Source of the DNA: Sinomonas gamaensis
Lineage (GTDB): Bacteria > Actinomycetota > Actinomycetes > Actinomycetales > Micrococcaceae
Reading direction: 5' to 3'
Length of the DNA stretch: 64,000 nt
Assembly (NCBI RefSeq): GCF_005876955.1
Contig: NZ_SSCL01000002.1
Span: forward strand, 372,001 to 436,000
The notes beneath the pieces were generated by a model. That model was not told the DNA's origin, made no database searches, and saw only the letters and a program-made list of their open reading frames with translations. Below are positions 56,892 to 64,000 of this stretch, one piece after another; positions within the stretch are counted from its first letter, which is position 1, and each line of letters starts with the position of its first letter. A program made the translations under genes and the position numbers.

Positions 56892-57001
56892 GGCGGGCCG
56901 AGCCTCCGCCTTGCGGCAACTACACTTGACCGGGGGCTCGGCCCGGCTCAGGGCGCGAGAAAAGTATTGACAGGCAGAGCGAGGCATTGCGGAGGATGCG
57001 A

Positions 57002-57541
57002 GTGGCAGTGGAGTTGTGGAACCGTCGAGGAAGCCTGATCTCTGTGGCCGCCGCTGCCGCACTTCTCCTTTCCGCCTGCTCCGGTTCCGGCTCTTCCGCC
57101 CCCTCGAGTCCGGCAGCTGCCGGCTCAAGCAGCCCCAGCGCCATGAGCACGGCGTCGTCTTCGGCCGTCCCCAGCGCCTCGGCGTCGGCTTCGGCTTCTG
57201 CCACCGTCAACGCCATGGTGGCCGGTTTTCCGACGAAGCTGATCCCCGTCATGCCGGGCTCGACTCCCCTCTCCACGAGCTATGACGCCACAGCCAACCC
57301 GTCGACGGCGTCGCTCGTCGCCTCGACGAACGCTGCGGCCAGTGACATCCTCGCCTTCTACGCCGGGCAATTCTCGGCACAGGGCTTCACCTCCGTGCCC
57401 GCCACCAAAGTCGGCTCAACCGACAGCCAGGATTTCGTGCGCTCCGGGGGCAAGGAGACGGTCAACGTGGCCGTCGTCGAGGTCAACGGCCGCACGACGT
57501 ACACCGTGGGAGCATCCGTGGCCCCGGGGACCATCAAGTAG
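57002..57541 (+). CDS. secreted lipoprotein, unknown function
   Basis: A 179-residue protein with a lipoprotein signal peptide (basic start, AAAAALLLSAC with lipobox LLSAC), a Ser/Ala/Pro-rich linker of about 50 residues and a folded C-terminal domain (about 75-175; STSYDATANPSTASLVAST, ILAFYAGQFSAQGFTSVPA). Lipid attachment would use the LspA encoded in this window. The start is GTG 57002, which has GGAGG six bases upstream; an ATG at 56996 abuts that GGAGG and is less likely. The polyprenyl synthase gene begins two bases after its stop. Confidence 0.8.
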   Translation: MAVELWNRRGSLISVAAAAALLLSACSGSGSSAPSSPAAAGSSSPSAMSTASSSAVPSASASASASATVNAMVAGFPTKLIPVMPGSTPLSTSYDATANPSTASLVASTNAAASDILAFYAGQFSAQGFTSVPATKVGSTDSQDFVRSGGKETVNVAVVEVNGRTTYTVGASVAPGTIK

Positions 57542-57543
57542 CC

Positions 57544-58644
57544 ATGCCCGCCGACCCTGCTGGCACCCAGCTCGACGAACAGGACGCCTACCGGGGCGCC
57601 CTCGCCGAGGCGCTCGACAGCTTCCTGACGAGCCACAGCGCCGTGATGGCCGGCGTGTCCCCGGACGTGGCACCGCTGATGGAGGCGATCTCAGGCCTCG
57701 TCACCGGCGGCAAGCGACTCCGGGCCCTGCTGTGCTACTGGGGCTGGCGGGGTGCGGGTGGCGAGCCGAATGGTGCGGCCGCAGTCCAGGCGGGCGTGGC
57801 GCTCGAGCTCTTCCAGGCCGCGGCGCTCATCCACGACGACATCATCGACCGTTCGGACATCCGCCGCGGGGGCCCCAGTGTCCACCGGCGATTCGGGCAG
57901 CTTCATCAGGATCAGGGGTGGGCACTCGACGAGGAGCGCTTCGGCCAGGCGGCCGCCATCCTCACGGGAGACCTCTGCCTCTCCTTCAGCGAAGAGGCGT
58001 TCACCGGCATCGGATCGAGGGCCGCGTTCGGGACCGCGGCCCGGCGCATCTTCAATACGATGCGCGCAGAAGTGATGGCCGGGCAGTACCTGGACATCCT
58101 CGAGGAGGTCGTCGGGCCAGGGCGGCCGCGGGCGGAGGCGGTGCGCGCAGCCGCCAACGTGATCCGCTTCAAGTCCGCCAAGTACTCGACGGAGCACCCG
58201 CTCGCCATCGGCGGGGCGCTCGCCGGCGCAGATGAAGGCCTGCTCGAGGCGTACTCCGCCTTTTCACTGCCCCTCGGCGAGGCATTCCAGTTGCGGGACG
58301 ACGTCCTCGGAGTCTTCGGCGATCCGCAGACGACGGGCAAGCCGGCGGGGGACGACCTGCGGGAAGGCAAGCGAACGGTGCTGGTCGCCTACGCGTTGGA
58401 GCGGGCGACGGCGGAAGGCGCCTCACTGCTCGAACGGAGCCTTGGGCGGCAGGATCTCGAGGACGACGACGTCGAGCGGCTGCGCGATGTGATCAGCACC
58501 AGCGGCGCTCTTGACGCGACAGAGGAGCTCATCGATCGACTCTCCACGCAATCCTTCGACGCCCTCGGGGACCTGCAGGTCCCCGAGGGCGTCAAGGCTG
58601 CGCTGCGGACGCTCGGCCTTGCCGCCGTGCAGCGGGCCGCCTGA
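57544..58644 (+). CDS. polyprenyl diphosphate synthase (trans-isoprenyl)
   Basis: Builds all-trans isoprenyl diphosphates for quinone, carotenoid or other isoprenoids. The 366 residues have both aspartate-rich motifs: the first, LIHDDIIDRSDIRRG, and the second, QLRDDVLGVFGD, plus GGKRLRALL and the FKSAKYS region. The fifth residue before the first motif is Ala, so a product longer than farnesyl is likely, but chain length cannot be fixed from sequence. It lies two bases after the lipoprotein gene and converges on the Rv2175c-like gene. Confidence 0.9.
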   Translation: MPADPAGTQLDEQDAYRGALAEALDSFLTSHSAVMAGVSPDVAPLMEAISGLVTGGKRLRALLCYWGWRGAGGEPNGAAAVQAGVALELFQAAALIHDDIIDRSDIRRGGPSVHRRFGQLHQDQGWALDEERFGQAAAILTGDLCLSFSEEAFTGIGSRAAFGTAARRIFNTMRAEVMAGQYLDILEEVVGPGRPRAEAVRAAANVIRFKSAKYSTEHPLAIGGALAGADEGLLEAYSAFSLPLGEAFQLRDDVLGVFGDPQTTGKPAGDDLREGKRTVLVAYALERATAEGASLLERSLGRQDLEDDDVERLRDVISTSGALDATEELIDRLSTQSFDALGDLQVPEGVKAALRTLGLAAVQRAA

Positions 58645-58652
58645 GTTCTCGG

Positions 58653-59006
58653 CTACCAGGCCAGGATCTGCGCGCGGCGCCGGATCTCGGTCTTCCGGCC
58701 TTCACGCAGTGCATCGATGGGGCGGCCGCGAAGCGACTCATCGGGTGTGAACAGCCAGGCAATCAGTTCTTCGTCCGAGAAGCCGGCATCAGCCAGCACA
58801 GCGATGGTGCCCTTCAGGCTGTCCACGACATGGTCCCCGTCGATGAAGAGGGCAGGCACCGAGCGAATGCCCCGTTCCCCCACCCTCAGTGCCACCAGGG
58901 CTCGCTCGTCCAGAAGGCCGTGCACCTTCGTCACCTTGCAGCCCAATCGCTCCGCGACCTCTGGCAGGGGCAGCCAATCCGACACCAGATCTTCAATCTC
59001 ACTCAC
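58653..59006 (-). CDS. Rv2175c-like DNA-binding protein
   Basis: A 117-residue protein with an N-terminal winged helix-turn-helix (DWLPLPEVAERLGCKVTKVHGLLDERALVALRVGERG) and a C-terminal domain with VPALFIDGDHVVDSLKGTIAVLADAGFSDEELIAWLFTPDESL, matching the Rv2175c family. In M. tuberculosis the homologue is a DNA-binding substrate of PknL, whose gene is adjacent; here a Ser/Thr kinase also lies close by. The GTG start has no clear ribosome site. It is convergent with the polyprenyl synthase (8-base gap). Confidence 0.85.
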   Translation of the reverse strand: MSEIEDLVSDWLPLPEVAERLGCKVTKVHGLLDERALVALRVGERGIRSVPALFIDGDHVVDSLKGTIAVLADAGFSDEELIAWLFTPDESLRGRPIDALREGRKTEIRRRAQILAW

Positions 59007-59097
59007 GCGTCAAGCGTGCCATGGACGGGGCGATCGCTCCTAGTCCGGCAATGCTGCCGCCTTGTGCTGGTGGGTTATCCGTGAGAGATTCACTTTT

Positions 59098-59158
59098 GTC
59101 ACAGAGGTATCTTCTGGTGTCAACTTCACCACTAGTCACATCAGGAACACTTGTCACA
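59098..59158 (+). promoter_or_regulatory. GTCACA direct repeats upstream of the LysM enzyme gene
   Basis: Three copies of GTCACA at 59098, 59135 and 59153; the first and last share TTGTCACAG. The last abuts the ribosome site. The repeat resembles MtrA-type sites (GTCACA repeats) that control cell-wall hydrolases in other actinobacteria, but spacings of 37 and 18 bases are not the classic arrangement. Confidence 0.35.
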
Positions 59159-59172
59159 GGGAGGACATTCCA

Positions 59173-60321
59173 ATGTCGGCCACCCGTCAGGCTCTGCCCG
59201 GGACCAAGTCGAAGCTTCCCGCCGTCGCGGTCACCACCGCGGCGCTCCCCGCAGTGGTCCTTTCCTCACTAGCCCTCGCGGAACCGGCCTCAGCGGCCCC
59301 CGCTCCCGCCCAGCTGCACGCCTCTGAGGCAGTGGAGACCGCGCCCCGTGCCGCGGTGGGTCAGACCTCGGCGGCCCAGGCGGAAGTCGTCCCCGCCTCC
59401 GCGATCGCGGCCCTTGTGCCCAGTCGCCTCGCCCCGACCGTGTCCTCCGCTCCGGACGTCTACACCGTGGCCCGCGGAGACACGGTGATCGGGATCGCCT
59501 CCCAGTTCGGACTTGACTGGCGGCACATCCTCGAGCTGAACGGACTTCAGGCCACCTCTCTCATCCATCCGGGCCAGAAGCTCCGACTCGTCGGAGATCC
59601 GTCCTCACCCTCGCCGACGGCGGCCCCGGCGGCTCAGTCGGCCGGGACCTACCGGATCAAGCCAGGGGACACGCTGTACGGCATCTCGGCCAAGCTCGGG
59701 GTCCCGCTCGGCGACCTCCTGTCAGCCAATGGTCTGAGCCTCACGTCCGTGATCTATTCCGGCCGCAGCCTCACGCTTCCGGGCGGCAGCCCAGCCCCCG
59801 CCGCGGTCTCGGCGTCAGCCACCAAGCCCGAGGCTCTCGTCAATGACAGCTTCCTCGGCTTCACGTATCCCGATGCCGTGGTCGCCTCCGCAAACGAGAA
59901 CAAGCGCATTCTGAACTCGGCTCCGGTCCCGACTCGGGACCAGATGAAGCAGATCGTGGCGGACACCGCCAGGCGGATGGGCGTTGATCCCGTTCTCGCC
60001 CTTTCGCTCGCCTACCAGGAATCCGGCTTCAGCCAGCGGGCTGTATCCCCCGCCAACGCGATCGGCGTCATGCAGCTCGTGCCCTCCTCGGCGCAGTGGG
60101 CCTCTGACCTCGTGGGAAGGAAGCTCAACCCCCTCGATCCCCGCGACAACGTCACGGCCGGAATCGCCATCCTGCGCGCCCTTCTCGACGCCGGGCCGGA
60201 CCAGGATGCGGCGATCGCCGGCTACTACCAGGGACAGACCTCCGTGGCCCAGCGCGGGATGTTCGACGATACGAAGGCCTATGTGAAGGCAGTGACGGCG
60301 AATCAGGATCTTTTTCGTTAG
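59173..60321 (+). CDS. secreted LysM lytic transglycosylase
   Basis: A 382-residue secreted cell-wall enzyme: signal peptide (basic start, LPAVVLSSLALAEPASA, cleavage near residue 42), an Ala-rich stretch, two LysM peptidoglycan-binding domains (YTVARGDTVIGIASQFGLDW and YRIKPGDTLYGISAKLGVPL) and a C-terminal SLT/lysozyme-like domain with the catalytic Glu in LAYQESGFSQRAVSPANAIGVMQLVP. ATG 59173 has GGGAGG nine bases upstream. Three GTCACA repeats lie upstream. The PASTA kinase gene follows on the same strand. Confidence 0.9.
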   Translation: MSATRQALPGTKSKLPAVAVTTAALPAVVLSSLALAEPASAAPAPAQLHASEAVETAPRAAVGQTSAAQAEVVPASAIAALVPSRLAPTVSSAPDVYTVARGDTVIGIASQFGLDWRHILELNGLQATSLIHPGQKLRLVGDPSSPSPTAAPAAQSAGTYRIKPGDTLYGISAKLGVPLGDLLSANGLSLTSVIYSGRSLTLPGGSPAPAAVSASATKPEALVNDSFLGFTYPDAVVASANENKRILNSAPVPTRDQMKQIVADTARRMGVDPVLALSLAYQESGFSQRAVSPANAIGVMQLVPSSAQWASDLVGRKLNPLDPRDNVTAGIAILRALLDAGPDQDAAIAGYYQGQTSVAQRGMFDDTKAYVKAVTANQDLFR

Positions 60322-60338
60322 CCAAGCCCCCACACGCT

Positions 60339-60374
60339 GAGCGCCTGCCCTCTGATACCGGGTGGGCGTTCTCA
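60339..60374 (+). terminator. possible terminator after the LysM gene
   Basis: Imperfect stem GAGCGCCTGCCC / GGGTGGGCGTTC, 9 of 12 pairs matched, between the LysM stop and the kinase promoter. Confidence 0.4.
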
Positions 60375-60394
60375 TGAGGGGCGGGCGTTCGGCA

Positions 60395-60400
60395 TAGGAT
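60395..60400 (+). promoter_or_regulatory. -10 box of the PASTA kinase gene (leaderless type)
   Basis: TAGGAT ends six bases before the GTG at 60407; no ribosome site is needed. Confidence 0.6.
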
Positions 60401-60406
60401 CGTAGG

Positions 60407-62395
60407 GTGAACGGACAGCACACTGACGGCCTTGTCGGCGCCCTCGTTGGCGGGCGCTACGAGGTCCAGTCGCTGCTCGGCACCGGGGGGATGGCCACGG
60501 TCTACCTGGCGATGGACACCATCCTTCGGCGCCGTGTCGCGCTCAAGGTGCTTCACCCGCATCTCGGCCGCGACCGTAGCTTCGCTGAACGATTCGAGCG
60601 CGAGGCAATTGCAGCCGCCCAGCTCTCTCACCCCCACGTGGTGTCGATGCTGGACCGCGGCGAGGACAACGGCGTCCTCTATCTGGTGATGGAATACGTC
60701 CCGGGCCGGACGCTCCGGGAACTCCTCGACGAGACCGGCCCGCTCGCGCCGAAGCAGGCCCTCGCCCTCATCGATGCAGTGGTAGACGGCCTCGCCGCAG
60801 CCCACGCGTCGGGAATCATCCACCGCGACGTCAAACCGGCCAACGTCCTCCTCGCCGACGATGGGCGGGTCAAGGTGGGGGACTTCGGCCTCGCACGCAG
60901 CCTTGCCTCCGCCAACGTCACGGACACCTTGTTCGGGACCGCCGAGTACATCTCCCCCGAAATGCTCACGGGGACGGTCGTGGACTCGCGCGCGGACCTC
61001 TATTCGGCAGGGATCATGCTGTTCGAGATGCTGACCGGCAGGCCCCCGTTCACGGGGGATGACCGCGGCCAGATCGCGTATCGGCGAGTGAGCGAAGACG
61101 TGCCCCCGCCCTCGGCCCTCGCGCCGGGACTCGCCCCCGAACTGGACGAACTTGTCGGCTGGATGACCCGACGGGACCCCGACGGGAGGCCCCCCAGCGC
61201 GCTCGCCCTGCTCAGCGAGATCCGCGACATCCGCCGCTCCCTCAGCGACGCCCAGCTGGACTATCTGCCGCCGGCCGCGCGCGGCCACGAAGCCCCGACG
61301 GAACACCTCGCATCCCTCAGCCGCCCCGCGCCAGCCGGAACGGAGATTCTCGCGACCGGCGGCCCAGGGCACACGAGCGTCATGCCACGGCCCCCCGCCC
61401 CGCCTCCGCTCACCCCGCGGGAGCAGCGCCGTCAGGACAAGGAAGCCGATCGCGCGGCGCGCTTTGCCGCAGCGCGCCCAACGCATCAGCTCGGGCGGGG
61501 CAATCCCCGGCGACGCGGCGCCCTGTGGCTGGTGATCGTCGTCGTCCTCGCCGTCCTGGCCGCCGCCGTCGGCTGGTTCTTCGGCTTCGGACCCGGGGCT
61601 CTCGCAACGGTGCCCCCGGTGAAGAACCTCACCGTCGCTCAGGCGCAGGCGCTCTTCCAGCAGGCAGGCCTCGCCTTCACGACGCATGACGTCTTCGACG
61701 ACGCGATTTCGTCGGGGCTCGTGGTGAGCAGCGTGCCCGATGCGGGCACTCAGGTGCGGAAGTTCGAAGGCGTCCAGGTCATGGTCTCCAAGGGCCCCGA
61801 GCTCTTCCCGCTCGCCGACCTCACCTCCAAGAGCCTTCCAGACGCACGCACCGCGCTCAGCGACGCGAAGATGGTCCTCGGTCCTGTCACGGAGGCTTTC
61901 AGCGACACGGCTCCCGCAGGCGTCGTCGTCGCCCAGAACCCTGCCGCCGGCACTCCGCTCAAGCACGGGAGCACCGTGAGCCTCACAGTGTCGAAGGGTC
62001 CCCAGCCGATCCCCGTCCCCAAGGTGGTCGGACTGAAGCAGTCAGATGCGGTTGCAGCGCTCCAGGCCGCCGGATTCCGCCCGGTCATCGACGACGCCAC
62101 CGTGTTCGACCGCAACGTCCCGGCCGGCTCGGTGTCGGTGCAATCGCCGGCGGCCGGACAGAACGCCACGAAGGGTTCCACCATCACACTGACCCTTTCC
62201 AAGGGGCCACGCATGGTTCACGTGCCCAGCTTCGTGGGTCAGCAGGTCAGCGTCGCCCAGGATGCTCTCCAGAAGCTTGGGTTCACCGTCAAGGTGGAGA
62301 ACATCCTGGGCGGGTTCTTCGGCACCGTCCGCGCCCAGGATCCTGTGGACCGCGACGTTCCGGAGGGATCGACCATCACCCTCACCGTGGTCTGA
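60407..62395 (+). CDS. PASTA-domain Ser/Thr protein kinase (PknB-like)
   Basis: A 662-residue transmembrane kinase. The kinase domain (about 12-275) is canonical: LLGTGGMATVYLA, VALKVL lysine, IIHRDVKPANVLL (HRD with Lys) and DFGLA. A basic linker leads to one membrane helix (ALWLVIVVVLAVLAAAVGWFF, about 370-392) and four PASTA repeats (about 400-662), which bind muropeptides or lipid II. This makes it a cell-wall-sensing kinase of PknB/Stk1 type. It lies next to the Rv2175c-like gene, the place held by PknL in mycobacteria, but PknL lacks PASTA repeats. Start GTG, six bases below TAGGAT. Confidence 0.93.
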   Translation: MNGQHTDGLVGALVGGRYEVQSLLGTGGMATVYLAMDTILRRRVALKVLHPHLGRDRSFAERFEREAIAAAQLSHPHVVSMLDRGEDNGVLYLVMEYVPGRTLRELLDETGPLAPKQALALIDAVVDGLAAAHASGIIHRDVKPANVLLADDGRVKVGDFGLARSLASANVTDTLFGTAEYISPEMLTGTVVDSRADLYSAGIMLFEMLTGRPPFTGDDRGQIAYRRVSEDVPPPSALAPGLAPELDELVGWMTRRDPDGRPPSALALLSEIRDIRRSLSDAQLDYLPPAARGHEAPTEHLASLSRPAPAGTEILATGGPGHTSVMPRPPAPPPLTPREQRRQDKEADRAARFAAARPTHQLGRGNPRRRGALWLVIVVVLAVLAAAVGWFFGFGPGALATVPPVKNLTVAQAQALFQQAGLAFTTHDVFDDAISSGLVVSSVPDAGTQVRKFEGVQVMVSKGPELFPLADLTSKSLPDARTALSDAKMVLGPVTEAFSDTAPAGVVVAQNPAAGTPLKHGSTVSLTVSKGPQPIPVPKVVGLKQSDAVAALQAAGFRPVIDDATVFDRNVPAGSVSVQSPAAGQNATKGSTITLTLSKGPRMVHVPSFVGQQVSVAQDALQKLGFTVKVENILGGFFGTVRAQDPVDRDVPEGSTITLTVV

Positions 62396-62412
62396 CCGGC
62401 CGTCGCCGCAGG

Positions 62413-63804
62413 TCAGCGCCGGGTGAGCGCCTCAGAGACGAGGAACGCCATCTCAAGCGACTGCATGTGGTTGAGGCGCGGATCGCACACGGACTCGTAA
62501 CGATCCTCGAACGCCGCCTCGTCGATGGGGTCTGAGCCGCCGAGGCACTCGGCAACGTCGTCGCCGGTCATCTCCATGTGCAGGCCGCCGGGCACCGTGC
62601 CGAGCGCATGGTGCACCTCGAAGAACCCGCGCACCTCGTCCACGACGTCATCGAACCGGCGGGTCTTGTAGCCGTTGCGGGAGGTCACAGTGTTGCCGTG
62701 CATCGGATCCGTGACCCAAAGTACCTGTGCGCCCGAGGCGGTGACCTTCTCGACCACCGCCGGCAGCTTCTCGCGGATGTTCTTCGCTCCCATGCGGGTG
62801 ATGAACGTCAGGCGACCCGGCTCCCGCTCGGGGTCGAGCCTGTCGATGAGCCGCAGCGCGTCGTCGCCCGTGACCCCAGGGCCGAGCTTGACGCCGATCG
62901 GATTGCGGACGCGGGATAGGAAGTCGACGTGCGCGTGGTCAAGCTCGCGCGTGCGCTCCCCGATCCAGAGGAAGTGGGCCGACGTGTCGTACGGGAGCCC
63001 GGTGCGTGAGTCAATGCGGGTGAGGGCCCGTTCGTAGTCGAGCAGGAGTGCCTCGTGGCTCGCGAAGAACTCCACGCGCTTGAGCGCCTCGAAATCGGCC
63101 CCGCACGAATCCATGAACTTCACGGCGCGGTCGATCTCGCGCGCGAGAGACTCGTAGCGCGCATGCGCAGGGTTCCTCGTGAAGCCCTGATTCCAGGCGT
63201 GGACGAGGCGGAGGTCCGCGAAGCCGCCCTGCGTGAAGGCGCGGATGAGATTCAGGGTGGCGGCCGAGGTGTGGTACGCCTGCAGCATCCGGCGGGGATC
63301 GTGGGCCCGCGACTCGGGGGTGAACTCATAGCCGTTGACGATGTCGCCGCGGTAGGCAGGCAGGGTCACGCCCTCGCGCGTCTCCGAGTCGGACGAGCGC
63401 GGCTTGGCGAACTGCCCGGCCATCCGCCCCATCTTGATCACCGGCATCGCCGCGCCGTAGGTCAGGACGACGGCCATCTGCAGGATGGTCTTGACCCGCG
63501 CGCTGATGCGGTCCGCGGTCGCGGCCTCGAACGTCTCGGCGCAGTCGCCGCCCTGGAGGAGGAAGGCCCTCCCCTGGGCGGCGTCCGCGAGACGATGGCG
63601 GAGGAGGTCGACCTCGCCGGCGAAGACGAGCGGCGGCAGGATCGAGAGCTCCGCGACGGATCGCGCGAACACGTCCGTGTCCGCCCACGAGGGCTGCTGG
63701 GACGCGGGGAGGGACCGCCAGTCGTCGAGCCCCGGGTAGTCCGCGGCACCGCTCTGGGACGTGCTCGTGAAGGGGGCCGGCGGAGGGGTGGAGAGTTGAG
63801 TCAC
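62413..63804 (-). CDS. aroG: 3-deoxy-7-phosphoheptulonate synthase, class II
   Basis: First enzyme of the shikimate pathway, joining phosphoenolpyruvate and erythrose 4-phosphate. The 463 residues match the class II (plant/actinobacterial) type: LQGGDCAETFEA with the metal cysteine, KMGRMAGQFAKPRSS, LVHAWNQGF, SAHFLWIGERTRELDHAHVDFL, GVKLGPGVTGDDAL, WVTDPMHGNT and GGLHMEMTGDDVAECLGG. It starts at GTG 63804, six bases below TAGCCT. It is convergent with the PASTA kinase gene (17-base gap) and follows the acyltransferase gene on the minus strand. Confidence 0.95.
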   Translation of the reverse strand: MTQLSTPPPAPFTSTSQSGAADYPGLDDWRSLPASQQPSWADTDVFARSVAELSILPPLVFAGEVDLLRHRLADAAQGRAFLLQGGDCAETFEAATADRISARVKTILQMAVVLTYGAAMPVIKMGRMAGQFAKPRSSDSETREGVTLPAYRGDIVNGYEFTPESRAHDPRRMLQAYHTSAATLNLIRAFTQGGFADLRLVHAWNQGFTRNPAHARYESLAREIDRAVKFMDSCGADFEALKRVEFFASHEALLLDYERALTRIDSRTGLPYDTSAHFLWIGERTRELDHAHVDFLSRVRNPIGVKLGPGVTGDDALRLIDRLDPEREPGRLTFITRMGAKNIREKLPAVVEKVTASGAQVLWVTDPMHGNTVTSRNGYKTRRFDDVVDEVRGFFEVHHALGTVPGGLHMEMTGDDVAECLGGSDPIDEAAFEDRYESVCDPRLNHMQSLEMAFLVSEALTRR

Positions 63805-63810
63805 GAGACA

Positions 63811-63816
63811 AGGCTA
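63811..63816 (-). promoter_or_regulatory. aroG: -10 box of the DAHP synthase gene (leaderless type)
   Basis: TAGCCT, six bases before the GTG start, in the 52-base gap after the acyltransferase stop. Confidence 0.55.
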
Positions 63817-63856
63817 GCTCAGGGGCGCGGACCCCAGCGGCGAGCTGACGACGGCG

Positions 63857-64000
63857 TTACGCGGCCGGCGTCGTCCCCTCGCCAGAGGCCTTGCCCAGCG
63901 CCTGCCGCCCCTCCCGCTCCGCGGCCAGCTGGGCCTTCACGGCGGCGGCGTAGACGTCGGCATATTCCTGACCCGAGAGACGCTGGAGCTCCTGCATGAT
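63857..64000 (-). CDS. C-terminus of a 1-acylglycerol-3-phosphate acyltransferase-like protein (partial)
   Basis: Only the last 47 codons and a TAA stop are in the window. The tail begins IMQELQRLSGQEYADVYAA and ends in a charged, disordered stretch. The segment resembles the C-terminal end of actinobacterial PlsC-type acyltransferases, whose catalytic motifs would lie outside the window, and that gene is often next to class II DAHP synthase. The call therefore rests on a short tail plus context and is tentative. Confidence 0.5.
   Translation of the reverse strand: MMQELQRLSGQEYADVYAAAVKAQLAAEREGRQALGKASGEGTTPAA

Noticed and set aside
56880-57001. LexA/SOS box between dinB and the lipoprotein gene
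   Set aside because: No CGAAC-N4-GTTCG-like palindrome is present in the divergent gap.
59007-59172. Possible ydaO-type (cyclic di-AMP) riboswitch before the LysM gene
   Set aside because: Such riboswitches precede cell-wall hydrolase genes in actinobacteria, but the conserved core sequences and paired segments were not found in this 166-base leader.
60152-61966. 604-codon open frame antisense to the LysM and kinase genes
   Set aside because: It spans two clearly recognisable genes on the other strand and shows no domain; an artefact of high GC.
1-64000. tRNA, rRNA, CRISPR arrays, insertion sequences, phage attachment sites
   Set aside because: Looked for along the window; no cloverleaf, repeat-spacer array, transposase, integrase or direct-repeat boundary was recognised.

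Overview
The window is 64 kb of very GC-rich chromosome (GC ends most codons) from a Gram-positive actinobacterium. The content fits the Micrococcaceae (Arthrobacter/Sinomonas type): an actinobacterial dcw cluster with wag31, sepF and an FtsL with a long tail, a MurE whose substrate motif suggests L-lysine rather than diaminopimelate, polyphosphate glucokinase, a type II DAHP synthase, and many genes with a -10 box only 6-7 bases before the start codon (the leaderless layout). The genus is inferred from gene content only. No rRNA, tRNA, CRISPR array, insertion sequence or prophage was found. This is a core-genome segment with little accessory DNA.

Region 1 (1-9.7 kb): the start of a DUF4192 gene, a PAC2 gene followed by an MFS transporter, leucyl aminopeptidase, then lpdA-sucB (E3 and E2 of 2-oxoglutarate dehydrogenase), a small membrane protein and an OsmC-family protein. 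Region 2 (9.7-14.8 kb, minus strand): an unusual membrane Ser/Thr kinase (HLDVSPGN catalytic loop) directly upstream of a tricorn-like S41 protease. Region 3 (14.8-25.7 kb): lipoate synthesis (lipB-lipA), which serves the E2 protein encoded upstream, then DUF4191 and RDD membrane proteins, and nitrogen assimilation: glnA behind a four-half-site GlnR-like operator, and the opposite-strand operon glnA2-glnE-cupin. panB is divergent from it.

Region 4 (25.7-33.7 kb): map and ppgK on plus; a small SPOR-like gene, nrdR, and dnaE-membrane protein-hisD on minus. Region 5 (33.7-54.8 kb, all minus): the division and cell-wall cluster in the order mraZ, rsmH, ftsL, ftsI, murE, murF, mraY, murD, ftsW, murG, murC, ftsQ, ftsZ, pgeF, yggS, sepF, yggT, wag31, lspA, rluD. 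Most junctions overlap by 1-11 bases. Two control points are visible: a promoter covered by 10-bp-spaced MraZ boxes before mraZ, and a promoter with an inverted repeat before ftsZ. Region 6 (55-64 kb): a DUF3040 protein, dinB, a lipoprotein, a polyprenyl synthase, an Rv2175c-like DNA-binding protein, a LysM lytic transglycosylase, a PASTA Ser/Thr kinase, class II DAHP synthase and the 3' end of an acyltransferase gene.

From memory, much of the order matches M. tuberculosis Rv2145c-Rv2182c and Rv2213-Rv2225, so the novelty lies mainly in regulation and in a few inserted or variant genes rather than in a new multigene system.
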